Shown one piece after another: positions 51,105 to 59,315 of a DNA stretch of 64,000 nucleotides. Source of the DNA: Polyangiaceae bacterium (GTDB lineage Bacteria > Myxococcota_A > Polyangia > Polyangiales > Polyangiaceae). The stretch covers positions 62,001 through 126,000 of the forward strand of contig JACKEA010000005.1 of NCBI GenBank assembly GCA_020633235.1, given 5' to 3'. Each line of letters begins with the position of its first letter. The stretch's first letter is position 1. The notes below the pieces were generated by a model that was not told where the DNA came from, did not search any database, and saw only the letters and a program-made list of their open reading frames with translations. A program made the position numbers and the translations under genes.

Positions 51105-52379
51105 ATGAGGCGGTGGCTCGGGCTCTGCGGCGTGCTCTTGATCGCGCCGGCCGCGCAGGCGTCGCCCGCCGAGCAGTTCGGCTTCGGGCCCCGCAGCCAA
51201 GCGATGTCCGGCGCGGGGCCTGCCGTGGCCCGCGGCTTTTCCGCGACCTACGAGAACCCGGCGCTGCTCGCCCGCATGCACCACCGTGAGCTCACCTTGG
51301 GGTTCCAAGCGGTGCGCTTCTCGCTCCGGGCCCAAGGGCCGAACGCGCCGGGTCGTCTCTCGGAAGAGGGCGTGTCCGGGAGCTTCATCGGCGCGGTGCT
51401 GCCATTGCCCTTCGGGGGCATCCTCGAAGATCGCCTGACTCTCGGCCTCGGCACCTTCACGCCCAACGATCTCATCGCTCGGGCGCGGCTCCTGTACCCC
51501 GAGCGCCTGCAGTTCCCGCTGCTCACGGATCGCGCCCAGACCCTGAACTTCAACATGGGCCTGGGGGTCGATCTCGGGCACGGGATCCAGATCGGCGGCG
51601 GCGCTCTGGCCTTGGCCGAGCTGGTGGGCACCGTGGTCGTGCGCACCGACAGCTCGGGGCGCGTGGGCACCACCGTGGACGATCAGCTGATCGCCACCTA
51701 CGCGCCCATCGTCGGCGTGGCGGTGGATCTGGGCACGACGGACTTGGGCCTCACTTGGCGCGGCGCTCTGGAAGGGGACTTCGACGTCGTGGTGCAGGTG
51801 TACGATCTCGGGAGCCTCACGGTGCCGGATCTGAACATCTCCGGCGTCGCCCAGTACGATCCCATGCAGCTCCAAGCGGAGGTCGCCCAGGAGGTCGGCG
51901 ACTTCACCGTGGTGGGCGGCGCGACCTGGTCGCACTGGTCCGCCTTCGAAGGCTGGCGCAAGGCGACCGTGGAGTGCCCGCCCACGCAGCCGGACTGCGC
52001 GGCGCTGAAGGCGCAGCCGGTGAGCTTCCACGACATCGTGGTGCCGCGCATCGGCGGGATGTACGGCTGGTCCTTGAGCGACAGCGCGCACGCCGAGCTC
52101 CGCGCGGGCTACGCCTTCGCCAAGAGCCCCCTGGGCCCACAAACGGGGCCGTCGAACTACTTCGACAACGATCGCCACGTGCTGTCCGTGGGCTACGGCG
52201 TCGAGCTGGCGGAGCCTCTGCCGCCCATCACCGTGGACGCCTTCTACCAGCTGCACCTGTTGGCGCCGCGCACCCACGAAAAGCGCGCCGACGTGCCCGC
52301 GGACAACCTCGGCGCGCCCCAGGTGAAGAGCAGTGGCACGGTGCAGAACGCCGGCGTGTTCCTGGGGGTGAAGTTCTGA
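51105..52379 (+). CDS. FadL/OmpP1-type outer-membrane porin, copy 1
   Basis: A 424-residue outer-membrane protein with signal peptide (MRRWLGLCGVLLIAPAAQAS). The N-terminal SPAEQFGFGPRSQAMSGAG and ATYENPALLARM are the FadL family's hatch-like start; beta strands follow and the protein ends VFLGVKF. FadL proteins import long-chain fatty acids or other hydrophobic compounds. It is followed by a paralogue whose ATG overlaps its stop (ATGA). The ATG at 51105 fits the signal peptide. Confidence 0.9.
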   Translation: MRRWLGLCGVLLIAPAAQASPAEQFGFGPRSQAMSGAGPAVARGFSATYENPALLARMHHRELTLGFQAVRFSLRAQGPNAPGRLSEEGVSGSFIGAVLPLPFGGILEDRLTLGLGTFTPNDLIARARLLYPERLQFPLLTDRAQTLNFNMGLGVDLGHGIQIGGGALALAELVGTVVVRTDSSGRVGTTVDDQLIATYAPIVGVAVDLGTTDLGLTWRGALEGDFDVVVQVYDLGSLTVPDLNISGVAQYDPMQLQAEVAQEVGDFTVVGGATWSHWSAFEGWRKATVECPPTQPDCAALKAQPVSFHDIVVPRIGGMYGWSLSDSAHAELRAGYAFAKSPLGPQTGPSNYFDNDRHVLSVGYGVELAEPLPPITVDAFYQLHLLAPRTHEKRADVPADNLGAPQVKSSGTVQNAGVFLGVKF

Positions 52380-53707
52380 TGCGTCGCGCCCTGCTCCTCG
52401 TGCTGGCCCTCGCCACCACCGCCAAGGCGAACCCGGCGGACACCTACGGCTTCGGTTCGCGCTCGACGGCCATGGGCGGCGCCGTCAGCGCCAGCGCTCG
52501 CGACTTTTCGGCCAACTACTACAATCCCTCGGGGCTGGCCCTGGCGCGGGGCACGGATCTCAGCGTGGGCTACGTCCGGGTGGATCACCACCTGTCGATG
52601 AACGGCGTCGACAGCCGCGCCGATCCCGTTCACGGCATCGTCGGTGGCATCGTGGCGCCGGGCAGCTTCGGCACGCTGCCCTTCGCCTTTGGCATCGCCA
52701 CGCTGCTGAACGACGAGCGCCTCAGCCGCGCCCGCAGCACGCGCCAAGACGAGCCCCGCTGGGTGATGTACGACAACCGGCCGCAGCTCCTGTACTTGTC
52801 GGCCAACGTCGCGATTCGGCCCTTTTCCTGGCTCTCCGTCGGCGGCGGCATGACGTACCTGGCGGCCACCCAGGGCTCCTTCAATATCACCGGCACCGCC
52901 GTGCTGCCCGCCGGAGATCGAACGCAGTACGACTCCCAGCTGCGCCACGAGGTGGACGCGAACCTGACGGCGGTGCGCTATCCGGAATTCGGCATCACCG
53001 TGCGTCCCACCAAGGAGCTGGACCTCGCGGCGGTGTATCGCGGTCAGGCCAAGATCAAGCTGGACATCGGTGCGGAGCTCCGGGGCGACGTCGACGCCAC
53101 GCTGCTCAAGGTGCCGGCCCGCTACACCCTCACCAGCACCACGGTGAACGCGTTCATTCCGCGGCAAGTGGTGCTGGGCGGAAACTGGCATCCGAGCAAG
53201 GAGCTCGACGTGGGGCTGGACGTCACCTGGGTGAACTGGGCCGCGTGGGAGAGCCCGGTGAGCCGTTCGCAGACGGTCTTGGACGTCAACGTTCCGCAGG
53301 GTTTCGAGCTGCCCCCCAACCCGAAGCCGACCCAGGTGCAGGATCCGGCTTTCGAGAACCGCCTGGTGCCGCGCATCGGCGCCGAGTACCGCTTGCCGCT
53401 GATGCGGGACCTCGAGCTGCCGGTGCGCGCCGGTTACTTCTTCGAGCACTCCCCGGTGCCGCCTCAGACCGGCGTGACCAACTACGTCGACGCCGACCGC
53501 CACGTGGTGTCGGCGGGTGCGGGTCTGAAGTGGAGCGACCCGGGCCGCGTGCTGCCCGGCAACCTCCGCTTCGACGCGCACGCGCAGCTGTCCCTGTTGC
53601 CGACCCGCGTCACCCTGAAGGACAACCCCGCGGACACCACCGGAGACTACAGAGCGCGGGGGACGATATTGAATCTCGGCGCTACGCTGAGTCTGGGGTT
53701 CGAATGA
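52379..53707 (+). CDS. FadL/OmpP1-type outer-membrane porin, copy 2
   Basis: A 442-residue paralogue of the preceding gene: NPADTYGFGSRSTAMGGAVS and ANYYNPSGLALARG open the mature protein, and it ends LNLGATLSLGFE. It overlaps copy 1 by the ATGA arrangement and overlaps the next lipoprotein gene similarly. Copies 1 and 2 share the signature at the start and the VPRIGxxYxxxL region (PRIGAEYRLPLM), so they are ancient tandem duplicates. The three-gene unit probably handles a hydrophobic substrate at the outer membrane. Confidence 0.9.
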   Translation: MRRALLLVLALATTAKANPADTYGFGSRSTAMGGAVSASARDFSANYYNPSGLALARGTDLSVGYVRVDHHLSMNGVDSRADPVHGIVGGIVAPGSFGTLPFAFGIATLLNDERLSRARSTRQDEPRWVMYDNRPQLLYLSANVAIRPFSWLSVGGGMTYLAATQGSFNITGTAVLPAGDRTQYDSQLRHEVDANLTAVRYPEFGITVRPTKELDLAAVYRGQAKIKLDIGAELRGDVDATLLKVPARYTLTSTTVNAFIPRQVVLGGNWHPSKELDVGLDVTWVNWAAWESPVSRSQTVLDVNVPQGFELPPNPKPTQVQDPAFENRLVPRIGAEYRLPLMRDLELPVRAGYFFEHSPVPPQTGVTNYVDADRHVVSAGAGLKWSDPGRVLPGNLRFDAHAQLSLLPTRVTLKDNPADTTGDYRARGTILNLGATLSLGFE

Positions 53708-54702
53708 GAGCGCTCGCTGTCGTCTCCGTGCTGTGCGCCACCGCCTGCGCCACGCTGGCGAACGAGGCGGGAGATCTCGACGTGGAGCGCCCCAACGCCC
53801 TGGCCGGTCCGTTTCGCTTGCTGAAGGACCCGGAGCTCAGCAGCAAGGACGCGCCCTACATCCTCAAGAAGCGCTACTCGGACTTCCGCGATCCGAGCGT
53901 GATCGCCGAGGGCTCGGAGCTCGGCCCCACGACGCTGTACGCCACCGTCACCAGCCCGAGCGGGGACTCCATCCAGCGCTTCAGCGCGCCGGACGGTCGC
54001 AGCTTCGACCCCGCGGGCGCGGACGTGCTCACGCCCACGGAGAGCTGGGAAGGCGGCGCGATCGCCCAGCCCAGCGTCGCGCGGGTGAACGGCGAGCTGT
54101 GGCTGGCCTATGCCGCGGCCGGGGGCATTGGCCTCGCGCGCTCGAGCGACGGCGAGACGTTCGTGAAGGATCCGGCGCCGGTGCTCGAGGCGGGGGGCGA
54201 CGCCTGGGAGGGTGGAGCGGCTCCCCAGGCGCCCGCGCTGCTCGCGCTGCCGTCGGGTGAGGTGCGGCTGTTCTACTCCGCCAACGGGCGCATCGGCGAA
54301 GCGCGCTCGTCGGGCACGGGCAGCTTCACCCGCATCGGCAGCGCGCCGGTGCTCGAGCCCGGTGGCACCGAGTTCGACGGCCAGGCCGTCGGGGATCCAG
54401 ATGCTTGGCTGAGCCAGACTGCGGAGGGCCGCCGTGTGACCCGCGTGTACTTCACGGCCACCGCCGAGGACGGCAGCCAGTCCGTGGGGCTGGCCGCGCG
54501 CTACCAGAGCGAAGGGCGCCTCACCCCCGCCGCGGCTCCCTCCCTATCGGGCCCGCGAAATCCTCGCTCCCCAGCGGTTTTGCCCCGCGCAAAGCTCACC
54601 CTGTTGTTCGTCACCCAGCGCGCGGGCAGCTCGGATTCCCAGGATTTCCCCGCCATCGCCGAGGGCGTGGCGCCCGCCACGGTGGATCTCACGCTGCCCT
54701 GA
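53704..54702 (+). CDS. Beta-propeller-like lipoprotein
   Basis: A 332-residue predicted lipoprotein (MRALAVVSVLCATAC). The mature part resembles five-bladed propellers of the glycosyl hydrolase 32/43/62 superfamily: FRDPSVIAEG, LYATVTSPSGDSIQRF, WEGGAIAQPSVARV, LWLAYAAAGGIGLARSSDG and RLFYSANGRIGEARSSG. The Asp in RDPSV is where family hydrolases carry a catalytic residue, but activity cannot be claimed. It overlaps the FadL copy 2 stop, so it is the third gene of that operon. Confidence 0.78.
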   Translation: MRALAVVSVLCATACATLANEAGDLDVERPNALAGPFRLLKDPELSSKDAPYILKKRYSDFRDPSVIAEGSELGPTTLYATVTSPSGDSIQRFSAPDGRSFDPAGADVLTPTESWEGGAIAQPSVARVNGELWLAYAAAGGIGLARSSDGETFVKDPAPVLEAGGDAWEGGAAPQAPALLALPSGEVRLFYSANGRIGEARSSGTGSFTRIGSAPVLEPGGTEFDGQAVGDPDAWLSQTAEGRRVTRVYFTATAEDGSQSVGLAARYQSEGRLTPAAAPSLSGPRNPRSPAVLPRAKLTLLFVTQRAGSSDSQDFPAIAEGVAPATVDLTLP

Positions 54703-54730
54703 TCCGCGGAAACCGGGATAAGCTCGCGCC

Positions 54731-55762
54731 GTGGTCATCGCGTTCTTCCTGGCGGTCTTCCTCGTCTCCTGCTGCGTGTTCTTCTACGGCCTGCTGATCA
54801 AGGGCGTGGATCGCTACGAGCCGGAGCCGTGGTGGCTGCTGATGATCTGCTTCTTCTGGGGCGCCCTGGGAGCCACCTTCTTCTCGCTCATCTTCAACAC
54901 CATCGGTGGCGCCGTGATCTCTTCGGCGGTCGGCACCGCCACCGCGGATCAGGCGGCCGTGGCTCGCGGCGCGACGGCGTCCTTCGTGGCCCCCCTGGTA
55001 GAAGAGTCCTTCAAAGGCTGTTTCCTGCTCGTGGTGTGGGGCGCCTCCTCCTTGTGGCTCAAGGAGCTCGATGGCGCTCTCGACGGCGCCATCTACGGCG
55101 GCTGCATCGGGCTCGGCTTCACGCTCACGGAAGACGTGCTGTACATCATGAACGGCACCGCGCAGATGGGAGCGGCCGGGTTCATTCTGCTGTTCTTCAT
55201 CCGCACCATCCTCGGCGGTCTCGGGCACGCGACCTTCACCAGCATGACCGGCATCGGCGTGGGCGTGGCGTCGGAGTCCAGAAACATACTGGTGAAGATC
55301 ATCGCTCCCATAGGCGGCTGGAGCGCCGCGGTGGGGCTCCACTTCCTGCACAACTTCCTGGTCAGCTTCTTGGGCACCGCGGGCGTGCTCTTGAAGTTCG
55401 CCGTGTTCCTCACCTTCGCGGTGTTGTTCTTCGTGCTGCTGTACATCTTGGCGTTCCGCGATCGCGCCATCGTCATGCGCGGCCTCGCCGACGAGGTCGG
55501 TGTGCTGCTCCATCCCAAGGAGTTCAAGCTCACCACCAGCGGCACCATGCTCATCCCGCTGGTGAACATGTTCGCCCTGATGGGCAGCCCCAAGGGCTAC
55601 ATGTCCGCCCGCAAGAAGCAGCTCTTGTTCGCCGATCTCGCGTTCCTCAAGAACCGCTTGCGCCGTGGAGAGAGCGGTGCCGGCTTGACGCGCAAGATCG
55701 AGGAAGTGAAGCGGGAGCTTTCCAGCCTGAATCAGCAGGGCGTGTTCGTGGGCAAGCAATAG
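54731..55762 (+). CDS. PrsW-type intramembrane metalloprotease
   Basis: A 343-residue polytopic membrane protein with about eight helices. The PrsW signatures are visible: E91-E92 in PLVEESFKG, Glu in GFTLTEDVLY, His in LGGLGHATFTSMTG and a second in VGLHFLHNF, which together would bind the metal. PrsW proteases release transmembrane signals such as anti-sigma factors. The C-terminal 90 residues (after RDRAIVMRG) are cytoplasmic and charged. The start is GTG at 54731. A repeat arm lies just after its stop. Confidence 0.88.
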   Translation: MVIAFFLAVFLVSCCVFFYGLLIKGVDRYEPEPWWLLMICFFWGALGATFFSLIFNTIGGAVISSAVGTATADQAAVARGATASFVAPLVEESFKGCFLLVVWGASSLWLKELDGALDGAIYGGCIGLGFTLTEDVLYIMNGTAQMGAAGFILLFFIRTILGGLGHATFTSMTGIGVGVASESRNILVKIIAPIGGWSAAVGLHFLHNFLVSFLGTAGVLLKFAVFLTFAVLFFVLLYILAFRDRAIVMRGLADEVGVLLHPKEFKLTTSGTMLIPLVNMFALMGSPKGYMSARKKQLLFADLAFLKNRLRRGESGAGLTRKIEEVKRELSSLNQQGVFVGKQ

Positions 55763-55763
55763 C

Positions 55764-55790
55764 TTGTCGGCCCGCCGCGGAAACGTCGCG
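55764..55790. repeat. Dispersed repeat, single left arm (copy i)
   Basis: TTGTCGGCCCGCCGCGGAAAC is a left-type arm, matching TTGTCGGTCCGGCGCGGAAC (inverse of copy f right arm) at about 17 of 20 positions. It follows the PrsW stop and precedes a frameshifted gene remnant. Confidence 0.65.
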
Positions 55791-55848
55791 GCGCGCGGGG
55801 CGGATGGGGTCGTCGGGCGTCCCCGGGCAGCGTAGGACGGAGCGATGA

Positions 55849-56219
55849 AACGCCGAGCCGACGTGGGTGGCGCACATCGCGAGCCGGAAGCCCGTGTTCG
55901 TGGATCCCGAAGGCGTGGGCTGGAACACCAGCGTGAGCTTCGACGCGCCCCTCGGACGCTACCTGCTGATGACCGAGCACAGCGAGTCGTTCAAGGGCAA
56001 CCTGGGCCTGTTCGAGGCGCCCACGCCTGGGGACCCTGGTACACGGTGAGCTACCAGAGCGGCTTCGGCTCTCCCCCGGCAGTGCCCCAGAACGCGTTCT
56101 TCTGGAACTTCTCCAACAAGTGGCTCAGCGCCGACGGCAAGGACTTCGTGCTGGTCTTCTCCGGCATCGGAGACAACGACTCCTGGAACACGGTCCAGGG
56201 CTCGTTCACCACGAACTGA
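55849..56219 (+). pseudogene. Frameshifted C-terminal remnant of a DUF4185-like secreted protein
   Basis: About 120 residues of a broken gene. One frame reads WVAHIASRKPVFVDPEGVGWN, SVSFDAPLGRYLLMTEH and GNLGLFEAPTP, then near 56030 continues in the next frame as WGPWYTVSYQSGFGSPP and VPQNAFFWNFSNKWLSADGK to a stop. Together they match the C-terminal part of a secreted beta-propeller (DUF4185-type) protein. The N-terminal part is missing; an in-frame stop at 55846-55848 precedes the remnant, and the repeat arm i lies upstream. A one-base indel at the GGGGACCCTGG run explains the shift. Confidence 0.75.
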
Positions 56220-56222
56220 CGG

Positions 56223-56513
56223 CTACTTGCAGCTGACCGTCGCCGTGGCCACGCCGAACTGTACATCGCCGCCGCAGCGGCTGGCGCAGCCCGCGAGCAG
56301 GAAGGCGTCGCTGGAGCTGGGGTCGTTCTGGGTGCACCACGCGCGACACGCCACGTGCCGTGCTTCCAGACGATCCCCGCCTGTGCCCGTCGCCAGCTTG
56401 CCTTCGCGGGTGAGCTGGGCGCTGCAGTCCTTTCCGCCCCCGCCGGACGCGCAGGCCAAGAGCACGGCGACGAGCGCGATCAACCCGGCGACGGCCGTGC
56501 GGCTCACAGACAT
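56223..56513 (-). CDS. Small Cys-rich lipoprotein A
   Basis: A 96-residue predicted lipoprotein (lipobox AVLLAC) with about 6 Cys in the mature part (CSAQLTREG, ACRAWCTQND, AGCASRCGGDV). The start at 56513 (MSVSRTAVAGLIALVAVLLA) overlaps the end of the gene for a similar lipoprotein by 10 bases. The two share the pattern ACxxxC, SRC and a late SC/EC. Function unknown. Confidence 0.68.
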   Translation of the reverse strand: MSVSRTAVAGLIALVAVLLACASGGGGKDCSAQLTREGKLATGTGGDRLEARHVACRAWCTQNDPSSSDAFLLAGCASRCGGDVQFGVATATVSCK

Positions 56514-56866
56514 TCCGTCCTCAGCGTGGCAGCGCCGGAGCGGGTCTGGGCGTCGCAGCGCGATTGGCACGCCTTCACCTCGCGCTGCAGGTGGATCGTG
56601 ATGATCGAATCGGGCTTGGCGGGAGAGCTCGGGTTGTCTCGCTTCCACTGATCGAAGGCGGCCTTCACCGTGGGGTCGCCGAACTGACAGTAGGCAATGC
56701 ACGCCCCAATCACCGAGCTCTCCCGCGCCTTGGCCTTGTCGCTGTGGGTGCCCAGGGAGCTATAGCGCTCGCTGCCCACTTGCACCGAGCTCACGCACTT
56801 CTGCTTGGGCCCGCTCTTGCACGCGAGCAGCGCGCCGACCACGAGAACCAGGGCAATACGGCTCAT
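56504..56866 (-). CDS. Small Cys-rich lipoprotein B
   Basis: A 120-residue predicted lipoprotein (MSRIALVLVVGALLAC) with Cys in SGPKQKCVSS, IGACIAYCQFGD, VKACQSRCDAQT and the final TECL. It resembles lipoprotein A (ACIAYC versus ACRAWC, SRCDAQ versus SRCGGD), so they are probable tandem paralogues. No function can be assigned. Confidence 0.7.
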   Translation of the reverse strand: MSRIALVLVVGALLACKSGPKQKCVSSVQVGSERYSSLGTHSDKAKARESSVIGACIAYCQFGDPTVKAAFDQWKRDNPSSPAKPDSIITIHLQREVKACQSRCDAQTRSGAATLRTECL

Positions 56867-56941
56867 CTTGGCCGTTATTGCAGAATGAAGGGCGCTCGCG
56901 CGACCCTTTTGTGAGCCGCGGAGCGCGCACGTCGTCGAAGA

Positions 56942-58087
56942 TCAGGCGCGGCCGATCACGTTGCGCGCGATCACCAGGCGCTGCACCTGGCTCGTGCCTT
57001 CGTAGATCTGCAGCACCTTGGCGTCGCGCATCAGCTTCTCCACGGGGTAGTCCCGCACGTAGCCGTTGCCGCCGAAGACCTGCACAGCGTCGATGGCCGT
57101 CTGCATGGCGCGGTCCGCGCCGAAGGCCTTGGCGTAGCTCGACACGATCGGGTCGCGAACGCCGTTGTCCAGGTTCCAGGCGGCCTTTTGGTACAAGAGG
57201 CGCGTCGCTTCCACGCCGATGGCCATGTCCGCCAAGATCGCCTGGATCATCTGGTGCTCGGCGATGGCCACGCCGAAGGCCTTGCGCTCCTTGGCGTAGG
57301 CCACGCTCTCGTCCAGCGCGCGCTGCATCAAGCCGGTGGCCAGGGCGCCGATGTCCGGCCGCGTCTGGTTGAAGGTTTCCATGGCGAGCTTGAAGCCCTG
57401 GCCCTCCGGCGCGAGGAGATTCTCCTTCGACACCTTCACGTCTTCCAGGTGCACCACGGCGGTGTCGCTCGCCCGCTGGCCGAGCTTGTCCTCGTGCTTG
57501 CCGACGCGCAGGCCGGGCGTGTCGCGATCCACGATGAAGGCCGCGATGCCCTTGTGCCGCTTGGCCGTGTCGCTGGTGGCGAAGATCACGTAGAAGCTCG
57601 CCAGCGTCGCGTTGGTGATCCAGCTCTTTTCGCCGTTCAGCACGAAGTCGTCGCCGTGCTGGGTGAAGCGCGTGCGGAGGCCCGCGACGTCGCTGCCGCC
57701 GCTGGGCTCGGTGGTGGCGTAGCTCGCGAACAGCGGCTCCGCGGTCAGCATGCCCAGGTACTTCTTCTTCTGCTCCTCGTTGCCTGCGAGCTTGATGGGG
57801 GTGAGGGCCAGGGTGTTGGCCAGCATGCTGGTGGTGATGCCGGTGCAACCGTAGGCGAGCTGCTCGGTGATGAGCGCGTTCTCGAGCTCCCCCATGCCGG
57901 GCCCGCCGTACTCCGACGGCACCGAGGTGTTCACGAAGCCGAGGGCGTGGGCCGCTTCGAACACTTCTTTGGGGAACTTGCTCTCGCGGTCACACTCCGC
58001 AGCGACCGGGATGATGCGCTCCTTGCTGAAGCGCATCGCCATATCGATCAATGCCTTTTGCTCTTCCGAGAGGCCGAAGTCGAGCAT
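56942..58087 (-). CDS. Acyl-CoA dehydrogenase
   Basis: A 381-residue FAD-dependent acyl-CoA dehydrogenase, first step of beta-oxidation or short-branched acyl degradation. Family features are ALITEQLAYGCTGI, YATTEPSGGSDVAGLRTRF, GEKSWITNATLA, ERKAFGVAIAEHQMIQAILA, and the C-terminal FGGNGYVRDYPVEKLMRD with catalytic Glu in LQIYEGTSQ. Substrate chain length cannot be read from sequence. It lies 3 bases after the end of a tiny membrane-protein gene of the ccm operon, so probably it is cotranscribed. Confidence 0.95.
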   Translation of the reverse strand: MLDFGLSEEQKALIDMAMRFSKERIIPVAAECDRESKFPKEVFEAAHALGFVNTSVPSEYGGPGMGELENALITEQLAYGCTGITTSMLANTLALTPIKLAGNEEQKKKYLGMLTAEPLFASYATTEPSGGSDVAGLRTRFTQHGDDFVLNGEKSWITNATLASFYVIFATSDTAKRHKGIAAFIVDRDTPGLRVGKHEDKLGQRASDTAVVHLEDVKVSKENLLAPEGQGFKLAMETFNQTRPDIGALATGLMQRALDESVAYAKERKAFGVAIAEHQMIQAILADMAIGVEATRLLYQKAAWNLDNGVRDPIVSSYAKAFGADRAMQTAIDAVQVFGGNGYVRDYPVEKLMRDAKVLQIYEGTSQVQRLVIARNVIGRA

Positions 58088-58090
58088 GGC

Positions 58091-58216
58091 TCACTCCTTT
58101 GCGCGCTTCTTCATGCGCGCGTGCTCGGCGCGCACGGCGCGCGCGCCCATCATGTAACCAATGATCAGCCCCAGCATGATCATGCCAGGGATGTAGATCA
58201 TGTGCTCCAGGGTCAT
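58091..58216 (-). CDS. 41-residue single-helix membrane protein
   Basis: MTLEHMIYIPGMIMLGLIIG, then YMMGARAVRAEHARMKKRAKE. A short frame often missed by gene finders; one membrane helix (about 6-23) and a strongly basic tail. It sits between the CcmD-like gene and acyl-CoA dehydrogenase, 3-base gaps on each side, with GTCAT context fitting a translationally coupled gene. The name is not known; a small cytochrome biogenesis or membrane chaperone peptide is a guess. Confidence 0.65.
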   Translation of the reverse strand: MTLEHMIYIPGMIMLGLIIGYMMGARAVRAEHARMKKRAKE

Positions 58217-58219
58217 GGC

Positions 58220-58528
58220 TCAGTCGTCGCCGGCTTCGGCCTTTTCGGCGCGGTCCAAAGACTTTTCCAAGTCTCCGATACGCGTGGCGAGACGTTGTCC
58301 GCGCCGCCACGACAAAACCAAAAATCCCATCAAGATGGCCCACATCACGATGTAGGCCGCGACCAGGAGGCTGCCGGCGCTGGCGGTGTCGCTGCCGCCT
58401 TGAACCGGCTTGAACTCCTGCGCGCGCTCCTCCGGCGTGGCCGGGGTGCCCTGAGGTGGGGCGTTCTGAGCGAGGCGCAGGCCGGGGCCGAGGCCGGGGT
58501 CGTCGTGGAGCGCTTGCGGGGTCTGCAT
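58220..58528 (-). CDS. CcmD-like small membrane protein
   Basis: A 102-residue protein with a single membrane helix (about 54-72, VAAYIVMWAILMGFLVL) and a coiled-coil end (WRRGQRLATRIGDLEKSL). The helix plus RRGxxLxxxIxxLExxL tail resembles CcmD-like proteins that accompany CcmC in heme export. A 50-residue Pro/Gln-rich head (PPQGTPATPEERAQEF) precedes it. It follows ccmC after 3 bases and precedes the 41-residue gene after 3 bases. Confidence 0.72.
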   Translation of the reverse strand: MQTPQALHDDPGLGPGLRLAQNAPPQGTPATPEERAQEFKPVQGGSDTASAGSLLVAAYIVMWAILMGFLVLSWRRGQRLATRIGDLEKSLDRAEKAEAGDD

Positions 58529-58531
58529 GGA

Positions 58532-59242
58532 TCAGACTTCCTCCGTGGCACCCAGGGACACGGCGCGCTCCTCGGCGCGGCTGAGCCGCGCGTCGAGCCA
58601 CAGGAGCCGTGCTCGGGACCAGAGAAACAATGCGGCGAGCAGCGTCATCGCGATGAAGCCGCCGAGCAGCGCCAGCTTCATGTCCGGGTGACCGAGGCCA
58701 CCGCCGCCTTTGGTGATCACGGTGGGGTGGTTGCCGCCCCACTTTCGGACCGAGTAGTGGATGATGGGTAGGTTGACGGTGCCCAAGATGCCGAGGGCCG
58801 CGGCGAACTTGCGTTCTGCCTCGCCGTCACCGGAGAACGCTCGCAGTACCACGATGGCGGCGTACACCAGCATGCTGAGCAGCGAAGTGGTGAGCCGGGG
58901 ATCCCAGACCCAGTAGACGCCCCAGGCCTTCTTGGCCCAAAGCGGACCACTGGTCAGCACCATGATGCCGAACATCGCGGCGCACTCGGCTCCGGCGCGG
59001 GCCCAGGCGTTCCAGCCGTCGTTCAGCTTGAGCAGGTAGCCCGCGCTGGCGATGAAGCAAATCACGCCGGAGAGGTACATGCCGTAGGCGGCGGGGACGT
59101 GGAAGTAGAAGATCTTCTGGGCGATGCCACCCGCTTCCGGCTGCGCCACCGGCACGCGGAAGAACACGAAGGCGATGAGAGCGATGAACGTCGCGGTGGT
59201 GGCGGCCGCGAGCACGTTGAAAAATGTGTTCTTCCGGTCCAT
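58532..59242 (-). CDS. ccmC: Cytochrome c biogenesis protein CcmC
   Basis: Heme-handling membrane protein of cytochrome c maturation, 236 residues. The heme-binding tryptophan-rich motif WGVYWVWD (residues 117-124) and the flanking histidines (H48 in KIFYFHVP, H172 in PIIHYSV) are present; six membrane helices are predicted. The start at 59242 gives MDRKNTFFNVLAAATTATF. ccmA, ccmB, ccmE and ccmF are not in the window, so the rest of the system must be elsewhere. A TolC-like gene lies just upstream in the same orientation. Confidence 0.94.
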   Translation of the reverse strand: MDRKNTFFNVLAAATTATFIALIAFVFFRVPVAQPEAGGIAQKIFYFHVPAAYGMYLSGVICFIASAGYLLKLNDGWNAWARAGAECAAMFGIMVLTSGPLWAKKAWGVYWVWDPRLTTSLLSMLVYAAIVVLRAFSGDGEAERKFAAALGILGTVNLPIIHYSVRKWGGNHPTVITKGGGGLGHPDMKLALLGGFIAMTLLAALFLWSRARLLWLDARLSRAEERAVSLGATEEV

Positions 59243-59315
59243 GGGACGAGCGGAACGCTAGTGTGTGGTGGGCCCCCAGACAAGGCCGAGGCGTCATGTT
59301 CCTGCGCTTTGCCGG

